NCBI RefSeq assembly: GCF_002846335.1
Contig: NZ_PJMQ01000001.1
Span: 1,054,001 to 1,118,000 of the forward strand
DNA length: 64,000 bases
DNA from: Janthinobacterium sp. 61
GTDB taxonomy: Bacteria; Pseudomonadota; Gammaproteobacteria; Burkholderiales; Burkholderiaceae_D
Direction of reading: 5' to 3'
The translations under genes were made by a program, and so were the position numbers. Under the pieces are notes generated by a model. That model was not told where the DNA came from. It saw only the letters and a program-made list of their open reading frames with translations, and did not search any database. Of this stretch, positions 26,321 through 35,214 are shown piece after piece (the stretch's first letter is position 1; each line of letters begins with the position of its first letter).

Positions 26321-27979
26321 ATGTGCGCGAAGCGAAGAAAGTATTTTGCCGCTCCCTTTCAGACTGAGCAATATTGGCACTCATTGCGTCAGCATGCGGA
26401 GCAGCGGCTGAAATTACAACAGGGATCGTCCAGGCGTCTCTCTCATGAGCGTTATCCCGCGTCGCTGCAAGCAGTGCGGCGAGAAATGAGCGTGCGGGAG
26501 ATCGAGCTGGAAATGCAGAACGATGAACTGCGCGCCGCCCAGGCCGCATTGAAGAATACTGGCGAATTGTATAACCGCCTGTACGACCAGGCGCCCGTCG
26601 GCTATGTCAGCATGGATGCCCGCGGCATCATCATCCAGTCGAATCTCACCGCTTCGGCCTTGCTGGCCATTTCGCCGGAAATGCTGCCTGGCCAGCCGTT
26701 CACGCGTTTCATTGTGCCGGATGACCAGGATATCTTTCACTTTTTACGCCAGCGCCTCCTCGCTGGCACCGCATCGTGTTCGGCCGTACTGCGCATGAAA
26801 AAGGGCGAGGGTGCCACATTTTCAGCGATGGTGGAGGCCAAGCTGAGCCAGGAACATTTTGGGCCCGGCGTCGTGTTGTTGGTACTCAATGATATTACCG
26901 AGCGCACCGTGGCGGCGGCACAGTTGCATGCCAGCGAGGAACGTTTTCGCGGTGTGTTTGAAAACGCCACACTGGGCATGATCATTGCTGACATGCATGG
27001 CAGCTGGGTCAATGTAAACCGGGCGCTGTGCGAGATGCTGGGCTACACGGGGCCGGAACTGCTGGCGAAGGGATACCTGAAACTGACGCACCCCGACGAC
27101 GTGGACAATAGCGTGCAGTTCGGGCGGCGCCTGTGCAGCGGCGAGATCGGCAGCTATCGCATCGAAAAACGCTATGTGCACAAGGATGGCACTGCCATCT
27201 GGACCGTGCTCAGCGCCACGACGGTATGCGATGCCACCGGGCTTACCCGGCAGTACGTGGGTTTGGTGGAAGATATCAGCGTGCGCAAGCTGGCATTGGA
27301 AACGCTGGAACTATCGCATGAGAAACTGCGCCAGTTCATTGCCCACCAGGAGCGCGTGAAGGAAGGGGAGCGTATACGGATTGCCCGGGAAATGCACGAT
27401 GAACTCGGTAGTGTATTAACTGGGGTCAAGGCCCACCTTTCCGTTGCCCTGATACATGACCAGCGCAATGGCGGCACGCTGCAACCCCGCCTTGACGATG
27501 CCTGTTCCTTGCTCGATACGGCGACCGCCGCCGTGCGCAGGGTGATTACCGAACTGCGCCCCAGCGTGCTCGACCAGCTTGGTGTCTGGGCAGCGCTGGA
27601 TTGGCACGCGGAGGAGGTCTGTGCCAGGGCGGGACTCATTTGCCATGTCCGCCTTCATCCTGAAACTGTTCTGCTGGAGATCGACCCCGAGCGCAGTACC
27701 GCCTTGTTCCGTATCTTGCAGGAAGCGCTCACCAATGTCGTCCGCCATGCCGGGGCAACGCGGGTGGACGTGCGCGTCAGTCATGCCTACTCATCGATCC
27801 GGCTGGAAGTGGAAGACGATGGCAGGGGCATGGATTGCGAAAGCCTGTTGACGGCCAACTCCTGGGGGCTGGCGGGCATGCGGGAGCGCGCTCATCATTT
27901 TGGTGGCGATATCCGTTTCATGGCGGTCGAGCGTGGCACCTTGCTGGTTTTGCAGTTGCCGATACGGGGGGGCGCATGA
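26321..27979 (+). CDS. Cytoplasmic PAS-PAS histidine kinase (NarX/DegS type)
   Basis: The 552-residue protein has no membrane segment. An N-terminal coil is followed by two PAS domains (ELYNRLYDQAPVGYVSMD; ERFRGVFENATLGMIIAD, with a PAC stretch YVHKDGTAIW) and a HisKA_3 dimerisation region RIAREMHDELGSVLTG with His359, then HATPase_c (LQEALTNVVRHAGA, DDGRGM, GLAGMRERA). The sensed signal is unknown. It overlaps the next regulator gene by ATGA, so the two are a pair. Confidence 0.9.
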   Translation: MCAKRRKYFAAPFQTEQYWHSLRQHAEQRLKLQQGSSRRLSHERYPASLQAVRREMSVREIELEMQNDELRAAQAALKNTGELYNRLYDQAPVGYVSMDARGIIIQSNLTASALLAISPEMLPGQPFTRFIVPDDQDIFHFLRQRLLAGTASCSAVLRMKKGEGATFSAMVEAKLSQEHFGPGVVLLVLNDITERTVAAAQLHASEERFRGVFENATLGMIIADMHGSWVNVNRALCEMLGYTGPELLAKGYLKLTHPDDVDNSVQFGRRLCSGEIGSYRIEKRYVHKDGTAIWTVLSATTVCDATGLTRQYVGLVEDISVRKLALETLELSHEKLRQFIAHQERVKEGERIRIAREMHDELGSVLTGVKAHLSVALIHDQRNGGTLQPRLDDACSLLDTATAAVRRVITELRPSVLDQLGVWAALDWHAEEVCARAGLICHVRLHPETVLLEIDPERSTALFRILQEALTNVVRHAGATRVDVRVSHAYSSIRLEVEDDGRGMDCESLLTANSWGLAGMRERAHHFGGDIRFMAVERGTLLVLQLPIRGGA

Positions 27980-28635
27980 GAAGCGGAAAAATCAGGGTGC
28001 TGCTGGTGGACGACCATGTTGTCGCCCGCAACGGCATTCGGCTGATGCTGGGCACGGATGATGGCATCGAAGTTGTGGCCGAGGCCGAAACTGCGCGTGC
28101 GGCATTGTATCTGCTGCAGTCTCAGCAATTTGACCTTGCCATTGTCGATATCGGACTCCCCGATCAGAACGGTTTGCAATTGCTGAAGCAATTTCGCCGG
28201 GAGCAACCACGCCTTGCCGTGCTGATGCTTTCCATGTATGCCGAGACGGTGTACGCCGTGCGGGCCCTGCAATACGGCGCTGCCGGCTATCTGACCAAGA
28301 ACTGCAACGCGTCCGTACTGCTCGGGGCGGTACACAAGGCTGCCTCCGGAGGGAAGTACATCAGCTCGGCAGTGACGGAAGATCTCGCCGACATGATCAG
28401 TGGCAGCAGGATGGCCTGGCACGAGAAACTCTCGGACCGCGAGCTGGAAGTCCTGCGCCTGCTTGCCGCCGGCGAAGACCTGGCTGATATCGCGCAAATA
28501 TTGCATTTGAGCATTAATACCGTGGGGACTTACCGGGCGCGCCTGTTGGAAAAGACGCGCGCCAAGAACAATGTGCAGCTGACGCGCTTCGCCATCGAAC
28601 ATGGCGTCGGTCCGCCGATTCTTGGCGGCGCTTAG
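27976..28635 (+). CDS. NarL/FixJ-family response regulator, cognate of the PAS kinase
   Basis: The 219-residue protein has a receiver domain (VLLVDDHVVARNG, phospho-acceptor Asp58 in IVDIGLPDQNG, Lys in YLTKN) and a LuxR HTH (LSDRELEVLRLLAAGEDLADI, STNTVGTYRARL-type). It overlaps the kinase gene by four bases. A paralogue lies at 29846-30484. Confidence 0.92.
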   Translation: MRSGKIRVLLVDDHVVARNGIRLMLGTDDGIEVVAEAETARAALYLLQSQQFDLAIVDIGLPDQNGLQLLKQFRREQPRLAVLMLSMYAETVYAVRALQYGAAGYLTKNCNASVLLGAVHKAASGGKYISSAVTEDLADMISGSRMAWHEKLSDRELEVLRLLAAGEDLADIAQILHLSINTVGTYRARLLEKTRAKNNVQLTRFAIEHGVGPPILGGA

Positions 28636-28695
28636 CCTGTGCGCCGGCACCGATGCAAGGCCGCTGGATCCGGCACTGCATCGATGTGGCGCTGC

Positions 28696-29526
28696 TCAAG
28701 CCTGCTTCGCTGTCCTTGAAATGGAGGCCAGTATCGCCGTGGTGTGCTCCGTGAGCGATTCCATGCCTGATACTGTTTCCATGCTTTCGCCGTTGGCCAG
28801 CGCCGCGATGGCGGCATGATTGAGGATATGCAGGTCTTTGCCGTCCGTGCTGATCCAGCCCTGGCGGCGGAACTTCGACATCAGGCGACTGACGCTTTCC
28901 ATCGTCAAGCCGATATAGTTCCCGATGTCTTCACGTGACATCAGCACCGTGAAGTCGTAGCGCGAATATCCCCGGGCCGCGAAACGGTTCGACAGATCCA
29001 GCAGGAAAGTGGCAAAGCGCTGCTCGGCCGAGCTGCCCAGGAAGCGCATGACGCGCTGGTCGCGATTGATTTCCTCACTCAAGATGCGGTGGAAATGTTG
29101 TTGTAGTGCTGGAATGCTGGCGCACAGGATCTGCAGCTGGGCAAAGGGAACTTCGCAGACCTCGCTATCTTCGAACGCCATCGCATTGCTGTCATGAATG
29201 CCGGTACTGATGGCGTTCATGCCGAGAATTTCGCCTGCCATGTGAAAGCCCATCACATGCTGCTTGCCATGTGCGCTATCGCGGAACGTCTTGAACTGGC
29301 CGCCGTGAATAATGTACAGGCAATGAAAGGGTTCGCCTACCCGTATCAGCAGCTCATTGCGTTCCACCCAGTGGCGTTTGCCGATAATTCTGTCGAGCTG
29401 AGCGACGCCGCGCTCGTCCAGGCCAAATGGCAGGCAGCGCAGCTTCGAACTGCATTTCGCGCAGGTATTGTTTGCCGTGTAGTTTTTCTCTGGCAACGAT
29501 TGACAGGTCGAGAGTTGGACGTTCAT
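28696..29526 (-). CDS. fnr: FNR/ANR-type oxygen-sensing regulator with [4Fe-4S] cysteines
   Basis: The 276-residue protein has Cys22, Cys25 and Cys31 (C-x2-C-x5-C) and Cys124, the four ligands of the oxygen-labile [4Fe-4S] cluster of FNR. A cNMP-type beta barrel and dimer helix follow, then the HTH MSREDIGNYIGLTMESVSRL with the E-x2-SR residues that read TTGAT half-sites. It is the likely regulator of the FNR-like sites in this locus. The last ~35 residues extend beyond the usual FNR end. Confidence 0.88.
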   Translation of the reverse strand: MNVQLSTCQSLPEKNYTANNTCAKCSSKLRCLPFGLDERGVAQLDRIIGKRHWVERNELLIRVGEPFHCLYIIHGGQFKTFRDSAHGKQHVMGFHMAGEILGMNAISTGIHDSNAMAFEDSEVCEVPFAQLQILCASIPALQQHFHRILSEEINRDQRVMRFLGSSAEQRFATFLLDLSNRFAARGYSRYDFTVLMSREDIGNYIGLTMESVSRLMSKFRRQGWISTDGKDLHILNHAAIAALANGESMETVSGMESLTEHTTAILASISRTAKQA

Positions 29527-29845
29527 GGGATCCTCTTATTGCTGTTCATGGTTTGCATTGAGCGTCTTGTGTTTCTGATTACATTGTTTGCTACATGCTT
29601 AATAGTATGTGCGCACGCAAGCACCGTGCATATAAGACTTAACCCCTGCCTCGCGTAGCAATTTCCTCATATCGAAGAGTAGGGGAATCCCTGCAAGCAT
29701 CCTTGGCCCCCTACGCATGGGCTTTGTTTGCCGCGCAGGCACGCCGGTTTCAGCCTGGCGTTGACGCCGCTTGCCGTTGGGCGCAGAATCAAATGCATGA
29801 AAATCATCGATTCACGCTAGGCTAGGCATGTTCAGGACGTCGGTC

Positions 29846-30484
29846 ATGGAAGCGAAAAACATTCGGGTGCTCTTGGTTGACGACCATGCCATCGCGCGCA
29901 ATGGCGTGTCGCTGATGCTGGGCACGGCAACGGACATTTGCGTTGCCGCCCAGGCGGCATCCTTTGACGACGCGAGCGAACGTATTGCTTCCGAGGAATT
30001 CGATGTCGCCCTCGTTGACATTGCCATGCCAGGCAAGAGCGGTTTGCAACTATTGCAAATGCTGCGGTTGACCAGGCCGCGCATGCCAGTGGTCGTACTG
30101 AGTCATTACTCGGAGGAAGTCTATGGCTTGCGGGCGCTGCATTTGGGGGCAGCGGGCTACCTGACCAAGGATGTTTCAGCCGACGTGCTGGTGCAGGCCG
30201 TGCGCAAGGTGGGATCTGGAGGGAAATATGTCAGCGAGGCAATGGCGGAGCGGCTGGGAATGCTGGTTGCGCAGGGACCGCTGGGTGCGCACGAGAATCT
30301 GTCCGAGCGCGAATTGCAAGTGTTCCAGCGCATCGCCGCTGGCCAGTCGCTGGTGCAGATCGGCACCGCATTGAATTTGCGCCCGAATACCGTCACCAGT
30401 TACCGTGCACGCGTTCTGAAAAAGATGAAAATGGCATGTAACGCCGATTTGACCCGCTATGCGCTGGAACTTGGCATGCTGTAG
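29846..30484 (+). CDS. Orphan NarL/FixJ-family response regulator
   Basis: I prefer the MEAKNIRVLLVDDH start; an ATG six codons upstream is possible. The 212-residue protein is closely related to the regulator at 27976 (VDDHAIARNGVSLMLGTA, Asp58 in LVDIAMPGKSG, YLTKD, LuxR HTH LSERELQVFQRIAAGQSLVQI). No kinase is adjacent, so it may share the PAS kinase or be a specialised duplicate. Confidence 0.88.
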   Translation: MEAKNIRVLLVDDHAIARNGVSLMLGTATDICVAAQAASFDDASERIASEEFDVALVDIAMPGKSGLQLLQMLRLTRPRMPVVVLSHYSEEVYGLRALHLGAAGYLTKDVSADVLVQAVRKVGSGGKYVSEAMAERLGMLVAQGPLGAHENLSERELQVFQRIAAGQSLVQIGTALNLRPNTVTSYRARVLKKMKMACNADLTRYALELGML

Positions 30485-30583
30485 GCTAGTCAGGGCTCTG
30501 TCGGCAGGGAAGCCGCGTCACACGCGCGCCATGGGACGGGACGTTCAGTAGCGACTGAACGTTGTGCTGCTGACTTGGGGGCA

Positions 30584-30703
30584 ATGCTGCAACTGACGTT
30601 TTTGGGCGCGACGGGGACGGTCAATGGTTCGCAATATCTGCTCACCAGCGGGAATGAGCGGATTCTCGTCGATTGCGGCCTGTTCCAGGGGTATAAGCAG
30701 TGA
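30584..30703 (+). pseudogene. 5' stub of MBL-fold RNA exonuclease-like gene
   Basis: The 39-residue frame [20 protein letters not shown] then [14 protein letters not shown] is the start of a metallo-beta-lactamase-fold RNA exonuclease (CPSF-like) family member, normally ~450 residues. It ends in TGA and passes in the same frame into a thymidine phosphorylase C-terminus, so a deletion removed everything between. Confidence 0.7.
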
Positions 30704-30712
30704 CGCTTCGGC

Positions 30713-31084
30713 AGAAGACGCGGCATCGGTCCGGCGCGCGAAGCGCTCGACGTGCTGGCCGTGTTGCAGAATCACAGCGGTGGGCCGGATGACTTGCGCC
30801 AGCGGGCGCTGGCCGCAGGCTTGCTGGAGCTCGCCGGCAAGGCGTCCCAGGGTGCCGGCACGGTCATGGCCATCGACAACCGACTGCTGGCCCGGACAGC
30901 CAAGCTGGCCGGCGCACCCAAGACGCCGGCGGCAGGCATGGTATTTCATGCGCCGCTAGGTACGCTGGTGGCGGTGGGGCAACCGCTGTTTACCTTGCAC
31001 GCAGGCTCCCCCGGCGAACTCGCGTATGCGCTTGCCTATGCACAGTCGCAGGATAATCTCATCACGATCGGCGAGGCGGGGTAG
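30713..31084 (+). pseudogene. 3' stub of thymidine phosphorylase gene
   Basis: Translation gives GIGPAREALDVLAVLQ, LRQRALAAGLLELAGKA, IDNRLLARTAKLAGAPKTPAAG and GQPLFTLHAGSPGELAYALAYA, the C-terminal third of a family 2 thymidine/AMP phosphorylase. The catalytic N-terminal domains are missing. It is joined directly to the MBL-fold stub. Confidence 0.75.
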
Positions 31085-31125
31085 GCGCCGGTCTGGCCGG
31101 CGCTGGACCAGGCTTCCGCGCGTGC

Positions 31126-31569
31126 TCAGGCGGCACGAAAGACCAGCACCGGCAGAGGGCTGTGCACGAGGACTTTGTGTGTTTCGCTGCCCAGCAGCAC
31201 GCCTTTCAAGCCGAATTTGCTATGCGTCCCCATGGCGATCAGGTCGCAGCCGTTTGCCTCGGCCGTCTCGAGTATTTTTTCGTGGGGGTGATCGGAGCGC
31301 GTCAGGAAGGTGCCACACTCGACACCGGCTTCGCGCGCCTGCCCGCAGACGAAATCGAGCACTCTCTTGCCGTTCTCCATGCTTTCGTCCAGATAAGTTG
31401 TGCGGGTCGCCTCCAGCATCTCCGTATCATGGCTGAGGACGTGAAAATCCGGCACCACATGCAGCGCGGTAATGCGCGCGCCGCACGAGCGCGCCAGCGC
31501 GATGGCCGACAGCAGCGCAGGCCTCGAGGCGGGCGAACCATCCGTTGGAACCAGTATGTGCTTGAACAT
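31126..31569 (-). CDS. Universal stress protein, UspA family
   Basis: The 147-residue protein begins MFKHILVPTDGSPASR and carries the ATP-binding end motif MGTHSKFGLKGVLLGSETHKVL (family pattern G-x2-G-x9-G-S/T, here with Ser for the second Gly) and PVLVFRA. It is thought to bind ATP and support survival under stress. An FNR-like site lies 61-74 bases upstream. Confidence 0.92.
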   Translation of the reverse strand: MFKHILVPTDGSPASRPALLSAIALARSCGARITALHVVPDFHVLSHDTEMLEATRTTYLDESMENGKRVLDFVCGQAREAGVECGTFLTRSDHPHEKILETAEANGCDLIAMGTHSKFGLKGVLLGSETHKVLVHSPLPVLVFRAA

Positions 31570-31629
31570 GGTGCTCTCCTCAAACTTGTTGTGGTGCGTC
31601 CAGTGTGACGTTTATACTGCAGAGTAACC

Positions 31630-31643
31630 ATGATCCTGATCAT
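31630..31643 (-). promoter_or_regulatory. FNR-like site upstream of usp
   Basis: ATGATCCTGATCAT is a perfect palindrome with arms ATGAT/ATCAT, one base off TTGAT/ATCAA on each side. It overlaps the end of the 31640-32473 gene. Confidence 0.5.
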
Positions 31644-32473
31644 TCTGGCGACAGCAAATGTATGCCTGGCATGGGCTGCCACGCCGGGTGATGGTCGGTA
31701 TTGTCGCTTGCCGTACTCGCACTTCCTTTCGATGCAGGATGCTGCCCTGCGGCAATCTGATGCAGGCCAGGGCGGTCGAGCAGGCGAAGCTGGCGATATC
31801 TGACGGAGATGATGCCGAGCTCCTGCAGGCGCGAGATCATGCGCGTGACGGTGGCATGCGTCAGGTCAAGATAGTCGGCAATCTCCTTGCGCGACAAGGC
31901 AAGGTGCAATTGAGGCACGTGGTCGTTCTGGTCGCCGCCTTTCCAGGCCTGGTGCGACAGGAACTGCGCGAATTTCTGTTCCGCATAATCACACCGGACC
32001 AGCAGGCCCAGCTCCTGCTGTTGCCCCAATTGCTTGCTCAGCCGCCATTCCAGCGAACGCGCAAGTCCAGGAAAGTGCCGCGCCGCTTCAATGAGTTGGG
32101 GATAGGAAAACTCGCACACTGTGCTGTCGCAGAGCGCCGTCGTTGAGTCGGTGTAGCGATCGAGGTCGAGGCTGTCGAGTCCCAGCAGGTCTCCTTCACT
32201 GGCGAACCTGGTAATACAGGGTTTTCCATGCTGGTCTGCCTGAAAGGACTTGAACTGGCCACTGCGAATGGCATACCAGCGACCGCGCACCGGTTCATTG
32301 ACACCTTGCAAGGCATCGCCCCGCACCAGGTGATGCTGCTGCAGCACCAGGCCGCTGACCCTGCCGCAGTCCGCGTCGCTCATGTCTGCTGGCAAGCATA
32401 CGCCGCGCGTGCTGCACTCGGAGCATGGAAGAGGAGAGGCCGCATCGCTGGCGGAACTGGAGGTCTCGTACAT
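31640..32473 (-). CDS. FNR-like regulator with Fe-S cysteines and variant recognition helix
   Basis: The 277-residue protein has Cys17, Cys20 and Cys26 (CSECSTRGVC) and a further Cys in STVCEF, the FNR cluster pattern. The HTH reads LSRKEIADYLDLTHATVTRM, so the FNR E-x2-SR is replaced by H-A-T-V-T-R. This suggests oxygen sensing with a different DNA specificity (inference). It is followed by the USP gene and preceded after two bases by a third CRP/FNR gene. Confidence 0.82.
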   Translation of the reverse strand: MYETSSSASDAASPLPCSECSTRGVCLPADMSDADCGRVSGLVLQQHHLVRGDALQGVNEPVRGRWYAIRSGQFKSFQADQHGKPCITRFASEGDLLGLDSLDLDRYTDSTTALCDSTVCEFSYPQLIEAARHFPGLARSLEWRLSKQLGQQQELGLLVRCDYAEQKFAQFLSHQAWKGGDQNDHVPQLHLALSRKEIADYLDLTHATVTRMISRLQELGIISVRYRQLRLLDRPGLHQIAAGQHPASKGSASTASDNTDHHPAWQPMPGIHLLSPE

Positions 32474-32475
32474 GA

Positions 32476-33171
32476 TTAGCTCGTCGAAGAGTGGCTGATG
32501 GCAAAGGGGGAGCGGGCAGCATGGGGTGAAGCTGGGTGCGCGGCAGTGGCGATCGTTTCCATTGCGCCGGCATCAAGGAGCACGATATAGCGGTTTTCCA
32601 GCAAAATGAGACCGGCTTGCTTGAAGTGATGCATGACCCTGCTGACGCTTTCCGGCGACAGGTGCAGGTAGTTACCGATGTCGCAACGCGACATGGGCAA
32701 GCGATAGCATGGCGGCGTGCCTTCCAGGCGGGTGTGCCTGGCCCGCTCAAGCAGAAAAGCGGCCAGTCGCTGCTCGGCCGTGGCCTGATGCATTTGCACT
32801 GTGCCTGCGCGCATTTCCCGGATGCTCAATGCGAGCAGGTGGTGCAATATGGTCAGCTGCTGGCGCAATATGGCGTAGCTGATCACATACACTTCGCTGT
32901 CTTCCAGCGCCACGGCGGTACAGGGATGCCAGTCAAGCCCGATACTGTCGAGCGCAAGGAAATCCCCGCGGGCAGGGAAACAGGTGATTTTCCTTGCCCC
33001 CGTCTCATCCGTACGATAGTGCTTGAAACTGCCGGCGTGTATGAAAAACACGCAATCGGTGACGCGATCTCCAGAACGATACAGGCTGGTATTGCGCCTG
33101 ATCCACTGGCGCTGCCCACCGGCGATGTGATCGGGAAACCCGCGAGCGGCAGGTGTAGTGTCATTGTGCAT
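32476..33171 (-). CDS. CRP/FNR-family regulator lacking Fe-S cysteines
   Basis: The 231-residue protein has the cNMP-like barrel (LYRSGDRVTDCVFFIHAGSFKHYR, FPARGDFLALDSIGL) and an HTH MSRCDIGNYLHLSPESVSRV, which retains the E-x2-SR reading head of FNR. No N-terminal Cys cluster exists, so it cannot sense oxygen as FNR does; DNR-type heme/NO sensing is a possibility. It ends two bases before the next gene, so both are in one operon. Confidence 0.83.
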   Translation of the reverse strand: MHNDTTPAARGFPDHIAGGQRQWIRRNTSLYRSGDRVTDCVFFIHAGSFKHYRTDETGARKITCFPARGDFLALDSIGLDWHPCTAVALEDSEVYVISYAILRQQLTILHHLLALSIREMRAGTVQMHQATAEQRLAAFLLERARHTRLEGTPPCYRLPMSRCDIGNYLHLSPESVSRVMHHFKQAGLILLENRYIVLLDAGAMETIATAAHPASPHAARSPFAISHSSTS

Positions 33172-33254
33172 TACGTCCTCGCTTGCCAGGGCGCGCGAAC
33201 CAGCCGCCTGTGCACTAAGATAGTCAGGGAAACCATCGCCTCATGCTCCCGCCG

Positions 33255-33683
33255 CTAGCGGTCCGGCATTGCGCAGTCGTTGAGCGACAGGGACACGAAT
33301 GGCCCCGCTTCCACGCCGGTCTGCAGCCCGGTGCCCAGTTTGAAGAAGGCGGGAGCGCTCCAGCTGCCATTCTCCCGCTTGCGCAGCAGTACACCGGTGC
33401 CGCCGCTGGCGCCGAAGGCCAGCGTGGCGCGGCGGCAGGAGGGCAGTATGAAGACTCCTTTCGACCAGCGCAGCGCTTCCGTCATCAGCGTATCCTTTTC
33501 CAGCAAGGCCACAGCAGTGCGCGCGTTGTCGACATGCTCATTTGCCGTCGCTTGCAACTGCACTCTTGCGATTTCCTGGTCGGACGCAAGTCCATCCTTC
33601 GGCTGGGTTAGGGCGAGCATGGGAACGCAAGCGAGCAGGATGCCGCACAGCACGCTGCCAAGCGGTTTTATATGGGCAATCAT
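33255..33683 (-). CDS. YSC84-related lipid-binding-type exported protein, short
   Basis: The 142-residue protein has a signal peptide (LGSVLCGILLACVPMLALTQP). The mature part contains ALRWSKGVFILPSCRRATLAFGASGGTGVLL, which resembles the YSC84/SylF core, then LGTGLQTGVEAGPFVSLSLND. Family members usually continue further, so the C-terminus may be truncated. An FNR-like site lies upstream. Confidence 0.6.
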   Translation of the reverse strand: MIAHIKPLGSVLCGILLACVPMLALTQPKDGLASDQEIARVQLQATANEHVDNARTAVALLEKDTLMTEALRWSKGVFILPSCRRATLAFGASGGTGVLLRKRENGSWSAPAFFKLGTGLQTGVEAGPFVSLSLNDCAMPDR

Positions 33684-33748
33684 GGCCTTACTCCTGTTTT
33701 AGGGGGGCAACTGCCTTTCACACTACAGGCAGGCAGCCACCGCTTGCC

Positions 33749-33762
33749 ATGATCTGTATCAA
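33749..33762 (-). promoter_or_regulatory. FNR-like site upstream of the YSC84-like gene
   Basis: Minus-strand reading TTGATACAGATCAT has one mismatch to TTGAT-N4-ATCAA. Its centre is 72 bases before the start. Confidence 0.55.
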
Positions 33763-33852
33763 TACCGCGCTTGAATAGTGTTGTGCAGCCCCTGTGCCAT
33801 CCGCGATGGCTGTCACCCGGGCAAGGTCTGCGTCTGCCGATTACCGTCGCTT

Positions 33853-33866
33853 TTGATATCGATCAT
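33853..33866 (+). promoter_or_regulatory. FNR-like site upstream of the nitroreductase
   Basis: TTGATATCGATCAT has one mismatch to the consensus. With the site at 33749 it occupies the divergent promoter region. Confidence 0.55.
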
Positions 33867-33994
33867 TGTTCGGACAGACAAGTGGAAATTCACCCTTTAT
33901 AGTGAGCTTGGGTACACGGTTGCCGCTGCCCGCGAACGCCCGGCGATACGGCGACGGGAGCTTGGCCAGCCGATTTTCAGGTAATGGAGGGGAA

Positions 33995-34639
33995 GTGAAG
34001 AAAAATGCACTGACAAGCGAACCTTTGCCGTTGATGGGGCCGGGTACGTTCGAACTCGATGCCGATATCAGTGCCCTGGGCATGGCCCTCATCGAGGTGT
34101 TGAAATTGCGCCAGTCGCAGCGCGAATTCAGCGAGCACGAGCTGTCCTGGTACCGGCTCTCGCGCCTGCTGTGGGCCGCCGATGGCTGCAACCGCCCCAG
34201 CACGGGCCATCGAACGGCGCCATCCGTTTGCAATGCGCAGGAAATTGAGATTTATGTCGCCATGTCCAGCGGCCTGTACCGATATGATCCGGTGGCGCCA
34301 TCACTGCGGCAACTGAGCACTGTCGATATCCGGGCCGTGACGGGGAAGCAGGATTTCGTGGCGACGGCGCCCGTCAACCTGCTGTATGTCGCCAATTTGT
34401 CGCGGATGCCGCCCGAGGAGCAGGCCAGGCAGTTGCTGTTTGCCGCCCTCGACGCCGGTCACATCAGCCAGAACGTGTACCTGTTTTGCGCCGCCGAGGG
34501 CCTGGCGGTGGTATCGCGTGGCTGGTTCGACCAGGGAGAGCTGGCCGCGGCCATGGGCTTGGCGGATGGACACCACGTGATGCTGGCGCAATCGCTTGGC
34601 CATCCGCTGGCTGTCGCGGCGCCACCGCGCTACTCCTGA
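33995..34639 (+). CDS. SagB-type nitroreductase-family protein
   Basis: GTG 33995 follows GGAGGGG and is chosen over an upstream ATG without SD. The 214-residue protein contains RQSQREFSEHELSWYRLSRLLWAADGCNR, TAPSVCNAQEIEIYVAMSSGLYRYDP and a C-terminal SGH-like ALDAGHISQNVYLFCAAEGLAVV, the pattern of SagB-type FMN oxidoreductases. The substrate is unknown. A gene of this type in a low-oxygen locus suggests redox disposal. Confidence 0.82.
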   Translation: MKKNALTSEPLPLMGPGTFELDADISALGMALIEVLKLRQSQREFSEHELSWYRLSRLLWAADGCNRPSTGHRTAPSVCNAQEIEIYVAMSSGLYRYDPVAPSLRQLSTVDIRAVTGKQDFVATAPVNLLYVANLSRMPPEEQARQLLFAALDAGHISQNVYLFCAAEGLAVVSRGWFDQGELAAAMGLADGHHVMLAQSLGHPLAVAAPPRYS

Positions 34640-34675
34640 GTGTCGGGGCGGCTGGGGAGGGCATGCGGCACCTGA

Positions 34676-35044
34676 CTAGGACGAGCCGATTTTCTGCCAC
34701 TGCTTGTAGCCGTCATAGAGGGTCGAACTGCCGCCTTCCACCAAGGTGCGTTGCATGTCCAGCAGGATGGCGAACAGATTCACGCGGTAATCATCGCCCA
34801 GTGTGCATTGCGCTTTCAAACTGGCAGCATCGAACTCGTACAGGTGGGCGACGCCTTTCTCTTGCACGCGCTGGAGCAGCGTGTTCATGTTTGCCTGTGA
34901 CAAGTCTTGCAGGTAATGCAGTGTCAGGCGCGCGGCGTCTGCGCCATTGTCGAGTGTGTGCTCCGCCATCGCATGGTAGTGATCGAGCAAGCTGCTGCTG
35001 CCCGAAGTGAGCAGCTTGGCAAAGTTGATGTTGATGTCGGGCAT
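34676..35044 (-). CDS. Phasin-like small hypothetical protein
   Basis: The start MPDININFAK follows GGAG. The 122-residue product is strongly helical (SLLDHYHAMAEHTLDNGADAARLTLHYLQDLSQANMNTLLQRVQE in part) without a membrane segment. Size, amphipathic helices and the PhaB-bearing locus make a polyhydroxybutyrate-granule phasin a reasonable guess, but no clear signature is seen. A perfect FNR consensus lies 105 bases upstream. Confidence 0.6.
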   Translation of the reverse strand: MPDININFAKLLTSGSSSLLDHYHAMAEHTLDNGADAARLTLHYLQDLSQANMNTLLQRVQEKGVAHLYEFDAASLKAQCTLGDDYRVNLFAILLDMQRTLVEGGSSTLYDGYKQWQKIGSS

Positions 35045-35148
35045 GTTGGCTCTCCGGCGTAGGCGTGTCGCGGCACGCAGGGTTTGCTGCGGGAAACGCA
35101 GTGATGACGTCAGTGTAGTAGCCGGCATCCGCAGCGGAAGGCGGTGAA

Positions 35149-35162
35149 TTGATGCGTATCAA
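35149..35162 (-). promoter_or_regulatory. Perfect FNR box
   Basis: TTGATGCGTATCAA is an exact TTGAT-N4-ATCAA palindrome upstream of the 34676-35044 gene and downstream of the 35215 gene. Confidence 0.7.
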
Positions 35163-35214
35163 GCGCGACATTAATCTGCCATGCCCAGGCGCAAAGCCGG
35201 TGACGCGCCATGTA

